A DNA stretch of 64,000 nucleotides from Pirellulales bacterium (lineage in GTDB: Bacteria > Planctomycetota > Planctomycetia > Pirellulales > JAICIG01), in assembly GCA_035533075.1 (NCBI GenBank), contig DATLUO010000121.1, positions 1-64,000 on the forward strand. Reading direction: 5' to 3'. The position numbers were made by a program, and so were the translations under genes. Below are positions 8,874-17,326 of the stretch, in pieces (position 1 is the first letter of the stretch; the number at the start of each line of letters is the position of its first letter). The notes beneath the pieces are model-generated. The model was not told the origin of the DNA. It saw nothing but the letters and a program-made list of their open reading frames with translations, and made no database searches.

Positions 8874-10055
8874 ATGCCACGCTTGGTTTTTTGGCTGTAC
8901 GACGCGTTGGGATTGTCGTCGCCCCATTCGAGCCAAAGGTCGAAGCCGGTCCGGCATAACGGCAAGTCCTCCCGTCGCCGTAACGTGGTAGGGCAAACGA
9001 TATGCGGCGAGCGGCTGGAGCTGCGCTGCGTTCCGTCGGCGACTCCCATCGTCGCCACCGCCATTCCCGTGAGCGGCTTTGAGAACGCCCCGCTCACGAA
9101 CGTTCCCGTGGCCAGCTTTACGCAGGGCGGCGGCACTGCACCAGCCAGCAACTTTGTGGCCACGGTTTTTTGGGGCGACGGCAGTTCGTCGGCCGGCACC
9201 ATCGTCGAGTCGGGCACCAGCTATCTCGTTTACGGATCGCACACCTACACCGACGTCAGCAACGCTCCCATCGTCGTCGGCATCCAAGACGCCACCACGC
9301 CCTCGAACATCGCCTTGGTCACCGACCAGGCCACGATTCTCCCGCTGTTGCCCGACGGCACCCAAGGCACGGCCGACCAACGTTTCGTCTACGAAACGCT
9401 GAAAGACACGTTCCAACGTCCGATTTCGATGGACGAGATCAACTACTGGACCGCCCAGTATGAAAAGAACCACCAGGATCCTCAGACCTTCGCTTACATG
9501 TTGCTGGAGGTGACGCCGCCTTATGAATACGACCTCGACCAGATCGACAGCAGCTTTGAGACTTATCTGCACCGCGCCGCCGACCCCGCGGGCGAAAACT
9601 ACTTCTTGACTCTGAAGCTCAATTCCCAGGGAACGACAAGCGGACCGGGAACCGAGACCCGGACCGCGGCCCTGCTGATCAACTCCGACGAATTCTATGC
9701 CGACGCGGGCGGCACGGTCGACGGATTCATCACCGCCGTGTTCGAAGACGCTCTCAAGCGGGCACCCAGCGCTTCGGATCTCGCGTTCTTCAGCGATCAA
9801 CTGACGCACGGCCTGACGCGCATCGAGTTTGCCACCACGGTGTTGAACAGCTACGAATTCCAGGTGGAGCAGATCAACAGCTTGTTCGAGCGCTATCTTG
9901 GCCGGCCGGCCGATCCGGCCGGGCTGGCCGCGTTCATCAACAACGACGGTCTCGGATATGGAACCACCAGCAACACCGAGACGTTGATCGACACGCCCGA
10001 ATTCTATAATCGGGCCGTCGGCCTGCCGCTGAACACGGTCGAGATCAGGGATTAA
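8874..10055 (+). CDS. Extracellular DUF4214 domain protein
   Basis: 393 aa. Residues 36-55 contain GERLELRCVPSA, a form of the LExR tag that precedes many large exported planctomycete proteins. Next is a short beta-rich segment (about 55-160, VFWGDGSSSAGTIV, YGSHTYTDV) of PKD-like character. Residues 165-385 hold repeated DUF4214 units, recognisable by FVYETLKDTFQRPISMDEIN, FETYLHRAADPAGENYF, FEDALKRAPSASDL and FERYLGRPADPAGLAAF. DUF4214 occurs in exported proteins of bacteria and is sometimes linked to carbohydrate or S-layer association; a specific role is unknown. The gene stands alone and is followed by 530 bp of repeat-rich DNA. Confidence 0.85.
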   Translation: MPRLVFWLYDALGLSSPHSSQRSKPVRHNGKSSRRRNVVGQTICGERLELRCVPSATPIVATAIPVSGFENAPLTNVPVASFTQGGGTAPASNFVATVFWGDGSSSAGTIVESGTSYLVYGSHTYTDVSNAPIVVGIQDATTPSNIALVTDQATILPLLPDGTQGTADQRFVYETLKDTFQRPISMDEINYWTAQYEKNHQDPQTFAYMLLEVTPPYEYDLDQIDSSFETYLHRAADPAGENYFLTLKLNSQGTTSGPGTETRTAALLINSDEFYADAGGTVDGFITAVFEDALKRAPSASDLAFFSDQLTHGLTRIEFATTVLNSYEFQVEQINSLFERYLGRPADPAGLAAFINNDGLGYGTTSNTETLIDTPEFYNRAVGLPLNTVEIRD

Positions 10056-10203
10056 CGTACTCGACGACCTTGAGTGCTCCAGCAATCCCGTAGGGCTCGA
10101 AGAACGAATGCTCGCTCCGCCGTTGCCAACGCTCCCGCGGCAGGGTGCTGCAGCCAGCGCTCGAAGTGCTCAAACACCGACTCGCTCGATTCGGCGGAAC
10201 GGC

Positions 10204-10221
10204 ATCCCGGCGCGCCGGGAT
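10204..10221. repeat. 18-bp perfect palindrome
   Basis: ATCCCGGCGCGCCGGGAT is self-complementary. The inner 16 bp recur at 63494-63509. It lies 150 bp after the DUF4214 gene and could act as a terminator hairpin. The flanking DNA, 10056-10380, shows no gene. Confidence 0.5.
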
Positions 10222-10380
10222 TGCGTGCAGAGGATTGGCCGCGCACCTCGTTGGACGCGACAAACGTGTCGCCCGCGCTCAGGTGAGAACGTGAACCCCC
10301 GCCCGGCCAGCGGGCGGCATCGGCCGGAACAAAACTGACATCAGCACACACTCGTCGGCCGCGAGTTTATGCGCAGGCCA

Positions 10381-10503
10381 GGGTGGGACCAGCGAGCTTG
10401 CGAGCGCCGCCCACCGATTTGAGGCGTCAGGTTTCAGGCATCAGGCGTCAGCACAAACAACCTGACGCCTGACGATGGTGGGCCGGCGCTTGCAAGCTTG
10501 TAT
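10381..10503. repeat. Inverted REP pair enclosing 7-bp tandem units
   Basis: Forward REP unit (GGGTGGGACCAGCGAGCTTG onward) at 10381-10415. Four heptamers follow at 10422-10449 (GGCGTCA, GGTTTCA, GGCATCA, GGCGTCA), then a short spacer, inverted heptamers (TGACGCC type) and a partial inverted REP at 10475-10503. The whole is a nested inverted repeat that can fold into a long cruciform. It is the only recognisable content of 10222-10550. Confidence 0.75.
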
Positions 10504-10587
10504 GTTCTTTTTCACCTAAAGGATACACCGCTGCCCTTGGCTCGTCTTCGTTCTACAATGACCTCTTTGGAATAGAACTGAGCCTAA

Positions 10588-11370
10588 ATGTCCCTCATCA
10601 CTCTGACCACCGACTTCGGCAGCGGCAGCCCCTACGTGGCGGCCATGAAGGGCGTGATCCTGTCGATCGACCCGGACGCGCGGATCGTCGATCTCACGCA
10701 CGCGGTTCCCGCACAAGACGTGCGCCAAGGCGCGTTGGTGTTGGACGAAGTCACGCCCTGGTTTCCGGCCGGCACGGTCCACGTGGCGGTGGTCGATCCG
10801 GGCGTGGGCAGCCAACGGCGGATCGTCTATGCCGAGATCGGCGACCAGCGTTACGTCGCTCCCGACAACGGCCTGCTCGACCGCTTGGCCGCTCGCCGCC
10901 GGGTATGTAAAATAATCGCCGTTGCGGAGCGGGCATTTTGGTTGCCGGCGGTTTCGGCGACGTTCCACGGCCGCGACATCATGGCGCCGGTGGCGGCCCG
11001 CCTGAGTCGGGGCCTGGCCGCGGAGCAACTGGGGCCGCCGATCGAGAAACTGGTTACCCTTACATGGCCGGAGGTTGTCGTTTTGCCTCGTGAAATTCGT
11101 GGTACGGTCCAAAGCATCGACTCATTTGGAAACCTGATTACCGACATCACCGGGCCGATGCTGGCCGACGTGCCGCGCGACGAGAGCGTGCGCATCGCCT
11201 GCGACGAGCACGAGACGCTCGGCATCTACCGCACTTATTCCGACCAGCCTGCGATGACGTTGATGGCACTCGTCGGTTCCAGCGGCCGATTGGAGCTGGC
11301 GATTGTCGAAGACAGCGCCGCAGCCATGCTCGGCATCCGCACCGGCACGCCGGTGGTGGTGAGCTGGTAG
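10588..11370 (+). CDS. S-adenosyl-L-methionine hydrolase (adenosine-forming), DUF62 family
   Basis: 260 aa, full length for the SAM hydroxide adenosyltransferase/chlorinase/fluorinase superfamily. Family motifs are visible: LTTDFGSGSPYV at the N-terminus, VHVAVVDPGVGS, VAPDNGLLD, TFHGRDIMAPVAARL and IDSFGNLITDI in the C-terminal barrel. Known hydrolase members convert SAM to adenosine and methionine in the cytosol; halogenation is unlikely given the ordinary context. A TACAAT -10-like hexamer lies at 10554-10559, with the start 29 bp downstream. Its neighbours are functionally unrelated. Confidence 0.9.
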   Translation: MSLITLTTDFGSGSPYVAAMKGVILSIDPDARIVDLTHAVPAQDVRQGALVLDEVTPWFPAGTVHVAVVDPGVGSQRRIVYAEIGDQRYVAPDNGLLDRLAARRRVCKIIAVAERAFWLPAVSATFHGRDIMAPVAARLSRGLAAEQLGPPIEKLVTLTWPEVVVLPREIRGTVQSIDSFGNLITDITGPMLADVPRDESVRIACDEHETLGIYRTYSDQPAMTLMALVGSSGRLELAIVEDSAAAMLGIRTGTPVVVSW

Positions 11371-11374
11371 GCTG

Positions 11375-11809
11375 TTAATACAGCTCGATCATCTGTTCGC
11401 CGCCGTGCGCCGGATTGCCGATCAGCCGCTGTCCCGCGGGATCGACGACAAAATCGAGCAGCTCGAGCGGCACTTGCCCGATCAGCACCGGGCAAGCGTC
11501 GGCCACCTCAGATACATCAACCGTGCAGTCTCGCCCCTGCACGGTGAGGCGAACGGTGCCGAAGACCTGTACCGTAACGTCGCCCGCAGTCGTCAGCGCG
11601 CGGCGAAAGCGAAGTGGCCGCAGGCCCAATTGTTCTATCAATCGTCTCGGCATCGAGAGCGTGGTGGCGCCCGTGTCGACCAGGGCCTCGGTCACCTCCA
11701 GCGACCGCACCTGATCAGGCCTGACCAGGCCTGTTTCAGCATTATAAAGATCATTGACGTTTTCTATCTTTGCCGGAACGAGCACCTTACCCATCAGCGA
11801 GATCTCCAT
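11375..11809 (-). CDS. Retroviral-type aspartyl protease family protein
   Basis: 144 aa. The catalytic signature EALVDTGATTLSMP is at residues 41-54 (Asp45), followed by LIEQLGLRPLR, a flap-like GDVTVQVFGTVRL and a closing hydrophobic ACPVLIGQVPLELLDFVVDP. This is the single-domain, dimer-forming family common in proteobacteria, cyanobacteria and planctomycetes. The start at 11809 was chosen because a GGAG lies upstream and the family begins here; the frame remains open far upstream across the ABC permease gene, but that is antisense noise. It is convergent with the SAM hydrolase gene, stops 4 bp apart. Confidence 0.85.
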   Translation of the reverse strand: MEISLMGKVLVPAKIENVNDLYNAETGLVRPDQVRSLEVTEALVDTGATTLSMPRRLIEQLGLRPLRFRRALTTAGDVTVQVFGTVRLTVQGRDCTVDVSEVADACPVLIGQVPLELLDFVVDPAGQRLIGNPAHGGEQMIELY

Positions 11810-11944
11810 GGAGGAACTCCAGACTTGTTTCGATAAGATCGGATGCCGCGCTAACGGCCGATCGCAGGCAGAGTGCATTATATCGCCGGCCAAGCCGATT
11901 GACGACGACTTGCGGCGACGCGAAGCGGACCGCGTCAGCCCCGG

Positions 11945-11973
11945 TTTCCTCTTCCCGTCAGACCGCTTATAAT
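11945..11973 (+). promoter_or_regulatory. Promoter of ABC permease gene
   Basis: A perfect TATAAT (11968-11973) with a weak TTTCCT -35 at 17 bp spacing (11945-11950). Predicted start of transcription near 11980, 28 bp before the TTG start codon. Confidence 0.5.
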
Positions 11974-12007
11974 CGCTCTCTTTCGCTGGCTGAACGAGGA
12001 GCGCACA

Positions 12008-13759
12008 TTGCTGATTGGTCCGGTTTTCACGCGCGAAGCGGTCACGGCGCCGCGTCGGGCAAGATTGTATATTGCGCGTGCCGCCTATGGCTCGGCCCTG
12101 CTGGTGCTCGTGACCACCGCCTGGCAGGTGCTGGCCGGCACACAAGAGGTCCGCAATCTCGGCGACTTGGCGCGCTTCGGCGCCACCGTGTTCGCCATTC
12201 TCGCCCCCCTTCAGCTTGCGGTGACCATGTTCTTCGCCGCTCTCTCGGCAGCCAGCGCCGTGGCGGCCGAAAAAGACCGCCAGACACTGACGTTGTTGTT
12301 GCTGACGCACCTCTCCAATGTCGAGCTCGTGCTGGGCAAACTGGCGGCGGCCATGCTCAACGTGGTCACCTTGATCGTCACCGCCCTGCCGCTGTTCATG
12401 CTGCTTACGCTGCTGGGCGGCGTCTCGTTCGAGCAGATCGGCCGCGTGTTCGCCGTGACGCTGGCCAGCGCCGTGGCCGCGGGCAGCCTCGGCTCGACCT
12501 TCGCCCTGTGGCGCGAAAAGACCTTTCAGACCCTGGCGATGACGGCCTTGTCGCTCGTGCTCTGGCTGGCGGCCAGCGAAGTGGCCGTGCAAGCGGCCGC
12601 CGCGAACGACCGGCCCGACCTGGCGGCCCTCGCCGCCGGATTCAGCCCCTGGCGAGCGATGCTCGAAGCGATACGCCCGTACCCGGACACCGTCGAAACG
12701 CTCGGCGCCGTCGGCAATCCGGTCTGGCTCTTCCTGCTGGTGGCCGCCGCCGCGACTATGCTGCTCAATGGGCTGGCGATCTGGCGCGTCCGCAAGTGGA
12801 ATCCGCCGCAAGAGGCCGGCCGCCTGCCCGCCGGCATGAGCGAAGACGACCGGGCACGAGCGGCCGCGCCGGCCAAGGTGGTCAAATCGCGCGAAGTCTG
12901 GGACAACCCCATTCTCTGGCGAGAGGTCTGTACCTGGGCCTACGGGCGAAAGATGCTCATCGTGCGGCTGGCGTACGTCGTTCTGTTCGTGGTGGCGATG
13001 GGAGCACTTTATTCGCTCCTGCACCAGCCGGGCAGAGCCGAGCGCAGCGACCTGGCGGCCGTCGTCGTTCCCTTCCTGGTGCTGAGCCTGGTGTTGCTCA
13101 ATGCCCAGTCGGTCACCGCGTTGACCAGCGAACGCGACGCGCGGGCCCTCGACCTGCTGCTGGTGACCGACCTGACGCCGCAAGAGTTCATTTCCGGCAA
13201 GCTGGGCGGCATCCTTTACAATACGAAGGAGATGGTCGTCTTGCCGCTGGTGCTGTGCGGCTATCTCTGGTCCGGCGACGCCATCTCGCTGGAGAACGTG
13301 ACCTACCTGTCGCTCGGTTGGCTGGTGCTTTGCTTCTTCGCGGCCATGCTCGGCGTTCACGTGGGCATGACGTATGCCAGCTCGCGCGGCGCGATCGCGG
13401 TGAGTCTGGGCACGGTGTTTTTCTTGTTTGTCGGCGTGGCGGTCTGCATGCGGATCATGGTGGCGTTCAGCAGCTCGTTTCAGGTGCAGCTCCAGCCGTT
13501 CTTGGCGTTCATGGTGGGCGGCGGCATCGGCCTTTATGTGGCGTTGGGCATCCGCAATCCCTCGCCTGCGATTCTGGCGGCATCGTTCGGTTGCCCGTTC
13601 GCCATTTTCTATGCGATCACCAGCTTCCTCTTGGGCTACACGTTGGCGGTGTTTTTGGTGCTGTCGTTCATGTTCGGCTTCACGACGGCGGCGATGCTGG
13701 TGCCGGCGCTGTTCGAATTCGACGTGGCCACCGGCCGCACGCTGGGCGGAGAAGAGTAG
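12008..13759 (+). CDS. ABC-2 type transporter permease, two fused halves
   Basis: 583 aa from a TTG start preceded by GAGGAG. About twelve hydrophobic segments fall into two groups: residues 20-270, and 320-580 after a hydrophilic linker rich in charged residues (RKWNPPQEAGRLPAG to KVVKSREVW). Each half carries the ABC-2 pattern in which a membrane helix is followed by a cytoplasmic EKDRQTLTLLLLTHLS or SERDARALDLLLVTDL motif. Members export lipids, drugs or polysaccharide, or serve gliding and cell-surface functions. No ATP-binding subunit is encoded nearby, so the partner ATPase must lie elsewhere. The substrate is unknown. Confidence 0.85.
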   Translation: MLIGPVFTREAVTAPRRARLYIARAAYGSALLVLVTTAWQVLAGTQEVRNLGDLARFGATVFAILAPLQLAVTMFFAALSAASAVAAEKDRQTLTLLLLTHLSNVELVLGKLAAAMLNVVTLIVTALPLFMLLTLLGGVSFEQIGRVFAVTLASAVAAGSLGSTFALWREKTFQTLAMTALSLVLWLAASEVAVQAAAANDRPDLAALAAGFSPWRAMLEAIRPYPDTVETLGAVGNPVWLFLLVAAAATMLLNGLAIWRVRKWNPPQEAGRLPAGMSEDDRARAAAPAKVVKSREVWDNPILWREVCTWAYGRKMLIVRLAYVVLFVVAMGALYSLLHQPGRAERSDLAAVVVPFLVLSLVLLNAQSVTALTSERDARALDLLLVTDLTPQEFISGKLGGILYNTKEMVVLPLVLCGYLWSGDAISLENVTYLSLGWLVLCFFAAMLGVHVGMTYASSRGAIAVSLGTVFFLFVGVAVCMRIMVAFSSSFQVQLQPFLAFMVGGGIGLYVALGIRNPSPAILAASFGCPFAIFYAITSFLLGYTLAVFLVLSFMFGFTTAAMLVPALFEFDVATGRTLGGEE

Positions 13760-13880
13760 CCCTGCGGCATCCGCCGAGGCCCGGCCATTAACAACGGCAC
13801 GGCCAGCGGAGCGCTGAACCTCAGTGGCAATGCTTCCCTGAGTTTTGCCGCGGGCTTAGGAACGTCCTGTTGCCTGGCCT

Positions 13881-13947
13881 AACGCCCAACGCCCAACGCC
13901 TAAACATGGTGGGCCGGCGCTCGCAGGCTCGCTCGCTCCCACACTAC
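13881..13947. repeat. Three 7-bp units plus inverted REP unit
   Basis: AACGCCC, AACGCCC, AACGCCT at 13881-13901, immediately followed by a REP unit in inverted orientation (13906-13947) with a few changes. It sits between the convergent permease and secreted-protein genes, where it could serve as a terminator. Confidence 0.65.
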
Positions 13948-13967
13948 GTCCCGACGCCGCTCGAAGC

Positions 13968-14618
13968 TTAGCGACGATCGGAGTTCACCGGCGGAACAGA
14001 GGCGGCTTTCACGCCGGCGCCGTTGGGAACGCGAGCGATGTTACGAGGACGATTGGCATCCAACTGCCGCACACCGCCCACTTCCAGCGACGACGTCGAA
14101 GATGTGAGGGCCGGGGCCGGATTGGCCGCCACCGTCGGCGCCTGAGAACTCACAAGCTGGCGGCTCACCAGCACGTCATGGTCGACGAGGCGCTGCGTGG
14201 TAACGGGCACGCGCACCGTGCGCGTGACCGGTACGAGGTTCCGTTGCGTCACCGGCACTTTGACCACTTCGGTGCGGGCCTCCAAGAAGGTGCGGGGCAC
14301 CAGGCGCTGCGCCAAATACGGCTGCGCAAAGGGATTGAAGCGGTTGACCCAATACGATTCCCAGCGATATTCCGTCACCGGAGCATAATACGTCCGGTAG
14401 GTGTCGCACACCTGCACGTCGTAGTGTTCTTGGTAAGACGTCTGCTGCTGGTCGACGCACTGCGTCTCCGACACGGGGTAACGGACCGTGCGATGGACCT
14501 CGCGCCATTGCTGGCCGCCGGGATCAACCACGTCGCGCACCTCGTCGGCCGCCGACAGTCGCACCGTAAACAAGACGATCGGTAGAATGGCCTGGGCCAA
14601 ATTGTCTCGCAGCATCAT
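13968..14618 (-). CDS. Secreted hypothetical protein with PVT/RWESYW repeats
   Basis: 216 aa with a probable signal peptide (LAQAILPIVLFTVRLSAADE). The mature part has low-complexity beta-prone repeats: TYYAPVTEYRWESYWVNRF, PYLAQRLVPRTFLEAR, then VVKVPVTQRNLVPVTRTV. Similar Tyr/Val/Thr-rich secreted proteins recur in planctomycete genomes and may belong to the envelope; the function is unknown. The C-terminal 70 residues are Ala/Ser/Pro-rich and probably disordered. Confidence 0.7.
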   Translation of the reverse strand: MMLRDNLAQAILPIVLFTVRLSAADEVRDVVDPGGQQWREVHRTVRYPVSETQCVDQQQTSYQEHYDVQVCDTYRTYYAPVTEYRWESYWVNRFNPFAQPYLAQRLVPRTFLEARTEVVKVPVTQRNLVPVTRTVRVPVTTQRLVDHDVLVSRQLVSSQAPTVAANPAPALTSSTSSLEVGGVRQLDANRPRNIARVPNGAGVKAASVPPVNSDRR

Positions 14619-14750
14619 GCTGACTGGCTCCCTTTCCGTGGAATTTGGGCGCGCCGCGCCCCTGGCCTTAAATCGGCAACTTGCCTATAAAGACCTTAAT
14701 CGGAATCGTTTTTTCCGCGGGAGAAGAATGGGAAAGCTGGGAAACCGAAC

Positions 14751-15017
14751 ATGATCAGCAAGGAGTTGCTCGACATTCTGGTTTGTCCCGAGCTGCGCAC
14801 GCCGTTGAGTCTGGCCGACGAGCGACTGCTGGCGACGCTGAACCGGGCCGTGGCCGAAAGGCGGTTGAAAAACCGTGCGGGCGAGACCGTCGAAAGACCG
14901 CTCGACGGCGGACTGGTGCGCGACGACGGGGCCGTGGTTTACCCGGTGGTCGACGGCATCCCCATCATGCTCGTCGACGAAGCCATTCCGCTCGAACAGG
15001 TGCGGGCACAACCATGA
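14751..15017 (+). CDS. Trm112-family small protein
   Basis: 88 aa with the Trm112 core: ISKELLDILVCPELRTPLSL, then VVYPVVDGIPIMLVDEAIPL. The usual second cysteine of the CxxC zinc site is replaced (CPELR), so metal binding through this site is doubtful. In bacteria such proteins are small companions of methyltransferases or lipid-A-related enzymes; the partner is not visible here. Its stop overlaps the next start (ATGA), so it is coupled to the HIT gene. Confidence 0.8.
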   Translation: MISKELLDILVCPELRTPLSLADERLLATLNRAVAERRLKNRAGETVERPLDGGLVRDDGAVVYPVVDGIPIMLVDEAIPLEQVRAQP

Positions 15018-15358
15018 GCGCCAAGACGATTTTCCAGCGGATTATCGACCGAGAGGTTCCCGCCGACATCGTCTATGAAGACGATGCGTGTCTGGCTTTC
15101 CGCGACATTGCGCCGCAGGCGCCGACGCACGTTCTGCTGATTCCCAAGAAGCCCATCGCGTCGTTCGACGAACTGACCGACGCCGACGGGCCGCTCTTGG
15201 GGCACATGCTGCTGGTGATCGGCAAGTTGGCCGGCGATCTGGCGCTTGAGGGCGGCTACCGCGTCGTGGCCAACTGTGGACCCGCCGCCGGTCAATCGGT
15301 CGATCACCTGCACTTTCACCTGTTGGGCGGCCGGCCGCTGAGCTGGCCACCGGGATGA
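15014..15358 (+). CDS. HIT-family (HINT-like) nucleotide hydrolase
   Basis: 114 aa, full length for HINT. Motifs: TIFQRIIDREVPADIVYEDD at the N-terminus, HVLLIPKKPI, and the histidine triad SVDHLHFHLLGGRPLSWPPG at the C-terminus. HINT enzymes hydrolyse AMP-N linkages such as adenosine phosphoramidate in the cytosol. The ATG overlaps the stop of the Trm112-like gene by 4 bp, and this start matches the conserved family N-terminus. Confidence 0.93.
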   Translation: MSAKTIFQRIIDREVPADIVYEDDACLAFRDIAPQAPTHVLLIPKKPIASFDELTDADGPLLGHMLLVIGKLAGDLALEGGYRVVANCGPAAGQSVDHLHFHLLGGRPLSWPPG

Positions 15359-15363
15359 CGCGC

Positions 15364-16212
15364 CTATTCCGGCTCATCGGCGATCACCGCCGCAACGAGC
15401 GCACGCACGCCGGGCGTCAAGTGGAACCACTCGCCGCCGAGGTGAAAGTTCGCCAGCCGGCGATGCAACGAGGCCTCGCGGGCCCGGCCGCCGGCGACCC
15501 TGCCCAGAAGCCTCAGCGGCCCTGGAAACGACGCCGCAAGCTGGCCGAAACGTTTGCCGACGTCGCGCGACACCCCGATCTTGACGCGATCGGCGCCCAC
15601 CGCCTCGACAAAGTAGACCTCGTCGGACGTGCCGCCGCATTCGCCGGCGTCGAGCAGCAGGTCGGTCGCCAGGGCGTTGATCCGCTCGGCCAACCCCGCC
15701 GCGTGGGCGCCGGCGGCCAGCCCGGCCACGGCGCCGGCGAGCTTGCGCAAGCGGCGGGCGGCGACGAACGACAACCGGCGACGCGCCGCCGGGTCGTCCG
15801 CCGACCCGGCGGGCGTACCGGCGAGGGCGGGCGCGCCCTCCGCCGCGGCGGACGGCTCCGTGAACACCACGCCGCGGATGGCGCGCAACAGCGCCGTCTG
15901 CGACCGATGCGACACGCGTGTCGCATCGATGCCGCTGGCGGGCAAGTGCCGCGCGACGCGCATATAGCGCTGCGCCGTGCGGACCGAGCCCTCGAAATTG
16001 TTCCGCAACCAGCGGAGCCAGCCCCCTTCTTCGCACAGATCGCGCGCCTGGACCAGCGCGTGCCCGGCCGCCACGACGTGCGCCATCGCGGCGCCGGCCG
16101 CCGCCACCGCCCAGCGGTGGCTTTGGTTGGCGGATTTCGCCAGCAGCGCCAGCGTGGTTCGCCGGTCGTCGGCCATCTGCGTCAGCCAGTTGGTGGCAGC
16201 CTTATTCGTCAT
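15364..16212 (-). CDS. DUF3102-like protein with C-terminal T5orf172 (GIY-YIG-like) domain
   Basis: 282 aa from the ATG at 16212. Residues about 25-95 contain AGHALVQARDLCEEGGW and TAQRYMRVARHLP, the DUF3102 pattern (a helical, DNA-binding-like domain in plasmid and phage proteins). Residues about 195-275 read DEVYFVEAVGADRVKIGVS, LRLLGRVAGG and HRRLANFHLGGEWFHL, the T5orf172/Mug113 branch of the GIY-YIG nuclease superfamily. A regulatory or nuclease role in a mobile or defence unit is plausible but unproven. It overlaps the upstream gene by 11 bp and shares its N-terminal domain, so the pair probably arose by duplication. Confidence 0.75.
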   Translation of the reverse strand: MTNKAATNWLTQMADDRRTTLALLAKSANQSHRWAVAAAGAAMAHVVAAGHALVQARDLCEEGGWLRWLRNNFEGSVRTAQRYMRVARHLPASGIDATRVSHRSQTALLRAIRGVVFTEPSAAAEGAPALAGTPAGSADDPAARRRLSFVAARRLRKLAGAVAGLAAGAHAAGLAERINALATDLLLDAGECGGTSDEVYFVEAVGADRVKIGVSRDVGKRFGQLAASFPGPLRLLGRVAGGRAREASLHRRLANFHLGGEWFHLTPGVRALVAAVIADEPE

Positions 16213-17005
16213 GGCCGGCCTCGCTTTCCGTTGGTGGTGTAGGCGTCTCGCCTGCAAGTCGGTACTTCAATCTGCTTTTGGCGGCCGTTGCCCCTCCGCG
16301 GGCGGGCACCGGTCGCTCGACGACAAACGTCCATTGGCCGGCGGCCTGCAGCGCCTCGGCCTCGTCGATCTCCTTGTCGAGCATCGTCTGCAGCCGCGAT
16401 GCCGCGCTGTGGACGGTCGCCGCCTCTTGGACCAGGCCATAGCCGTGGGCGACCAGATCGCTCATCATCGCGTCGAGGGAGTTGACCAGGCGCAGGGCCT
16501 CGCGGACGAACGTGCCCGAGGCCCGCCACACGGGACCGGTGCGCCGGCGCTTGCCGCCCGCACTTGCGCCGCGCGCGGCCGGAGCGGCGACGGCACTTTG
16601 GCTGCGCGCAGCCAAACTGGCCGCGTCCGGCTCCGGTTCGTCCGTCTGAACGATCGCCGCAAGTGCTTTCACGGCCTGCCGTTGCGACGAAAAGCCCTGG
16701 GGGTGCTGTGCGGTCAGCCGCGACCAGTTGCGGGCGAGCTGCATGTAGGTGCGCGCGGTCCGCGGCGACAGCCGCTGGTCTTCGTTCTGTTGGAAGTGCA
16801 ATTCGAAGAAGCCCTCCCACTGGCCGTACTCGCAGAGGTCGTAGGCTTTGACGAGCGCCTGGCCCGACTTGACGGCATGTTGCACGGCGTTCATGGCGTC
16901 CCGCTCGGCCCGCTGATGTTCGCGCAGCGCTTGCCGCGCGAGCTTGTGCGCCGCTTCCGGGAACTGGGTGGGATCGACTGGAACTTTCGCAATTTCACCT
17001 GACAT
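16202..17005 (-). CDS. DUF3102-like hypothetical protein
   Basis: 267 aa with the same helical domain as its downstream neighbour: SGQALVKAYDLCEYGQWEGF, then SPRTARTYMQLARNW at about residues 48-95. The middle is Ala-rich linker (residues 135-165). A second helical part (FVREALRLVNSLDAMMSDLV, DEAEALQAAG) ends in a short beta segment. There is an AAGGAG ribosome site. It is first in a two-gene operon driven by the promoter at 17046-17073. Related proteins are seen in plasmids and phages; the exact function is unknown. Confidence 0.65.
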   Translation of the reverse strand: MSGEIAKVPVDPTQFPEAAHKLARQALREHQRAERDAMNAVQHAVKSGQALVKAYDLCEYGQWEGFFELHFQQNEDQRLSPRTARTYMQLARNWSRLTAQHPQGFSSQRQAVKALAAIVQTDEPEPDAASLAARSQSAVAAPAARGASAGGKRRRTGPVWRASGTFVREALRLVNSLDAMMSDLVAHGYGLVQEAATVHSAASRLQTMLDKEIDEAEALQAAGQWTFVVERPVPARGGATAAKSRLKYRLAGETPTPPTESEAGHDE

Positions 17006-17045
17006 CGTTGAAACTCCTTAAAGAGAAAAGTGGCATATGCACGTA

Positions 17046-17073
17046 ACTGTACATAGAAGTTCCATGATGTCAA
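17046..17073 (-). promoter_or_regulatory. Promoter of the DUF3102 operon
   Basis: Minus-strand TTGACA (17068-17073), a 16-bp spacer and TACAGT (17046-17051). The predicted start near 17040 leaves a 35-base leader containing AAGGAG. A GCATATGC palindrome follows the start point and may be an operator. The near-perfect -35 is unusual among this window's housekeeping genes. The rest of 17006-17266 is empty. Confidence 0.55.
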
Positions 17074-17266
17074 TAGGCTGTTGAAAAAATTTTAATCCAT
17101 GACATTCATTGGCGGGAACCACTGCTCGTTTTCTTTTCCCCTGCCGGCAATACGGCGCGGCGGGGCCGAAAAATTCCACAATTCTTGGGCCTGGGCGGGA
17201 AAGTTGTCGCTGCGACCGGCCACGATTGGGGCGCGCGCCGAGGGCACTGTCGGGCCCGGTGATTCT

Positions 17267-17297
17267 GGCGGTGAAATGGTAAGCTATTGTCTTGCGA
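17267..17297 (+). repeat. 31-bp direct repeat, copy 1
   Basis: GGCGGTGAAATGGTAAGCTA followed by TTGTCTTGCGA. It recurs with three differences at 17705-17735. Each copy lies 30-60 bp upstream of a gene start and contains an extended -10-like TGGTAAGCT, so it may be a duplicated promoter. Confidence 0.55.
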
Positions 17298-17326
17298 CCG
17301 CCCGCGATCCTGGGAACCCAAAGCCT

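Noticed and set aside
10588-11370. A fluorinase or chlorinase
   Set aside because: The superfamily is right, but nothing in the sequence or context points to halogenation; most members are SAM hydrolases.
11810-13360. Extension of the aspartyl protease frame to 661 codons
   Set aside because: The upstream part is antisense to the ABC permease and low in complexity. The family start with a ribosome site is at 11809.
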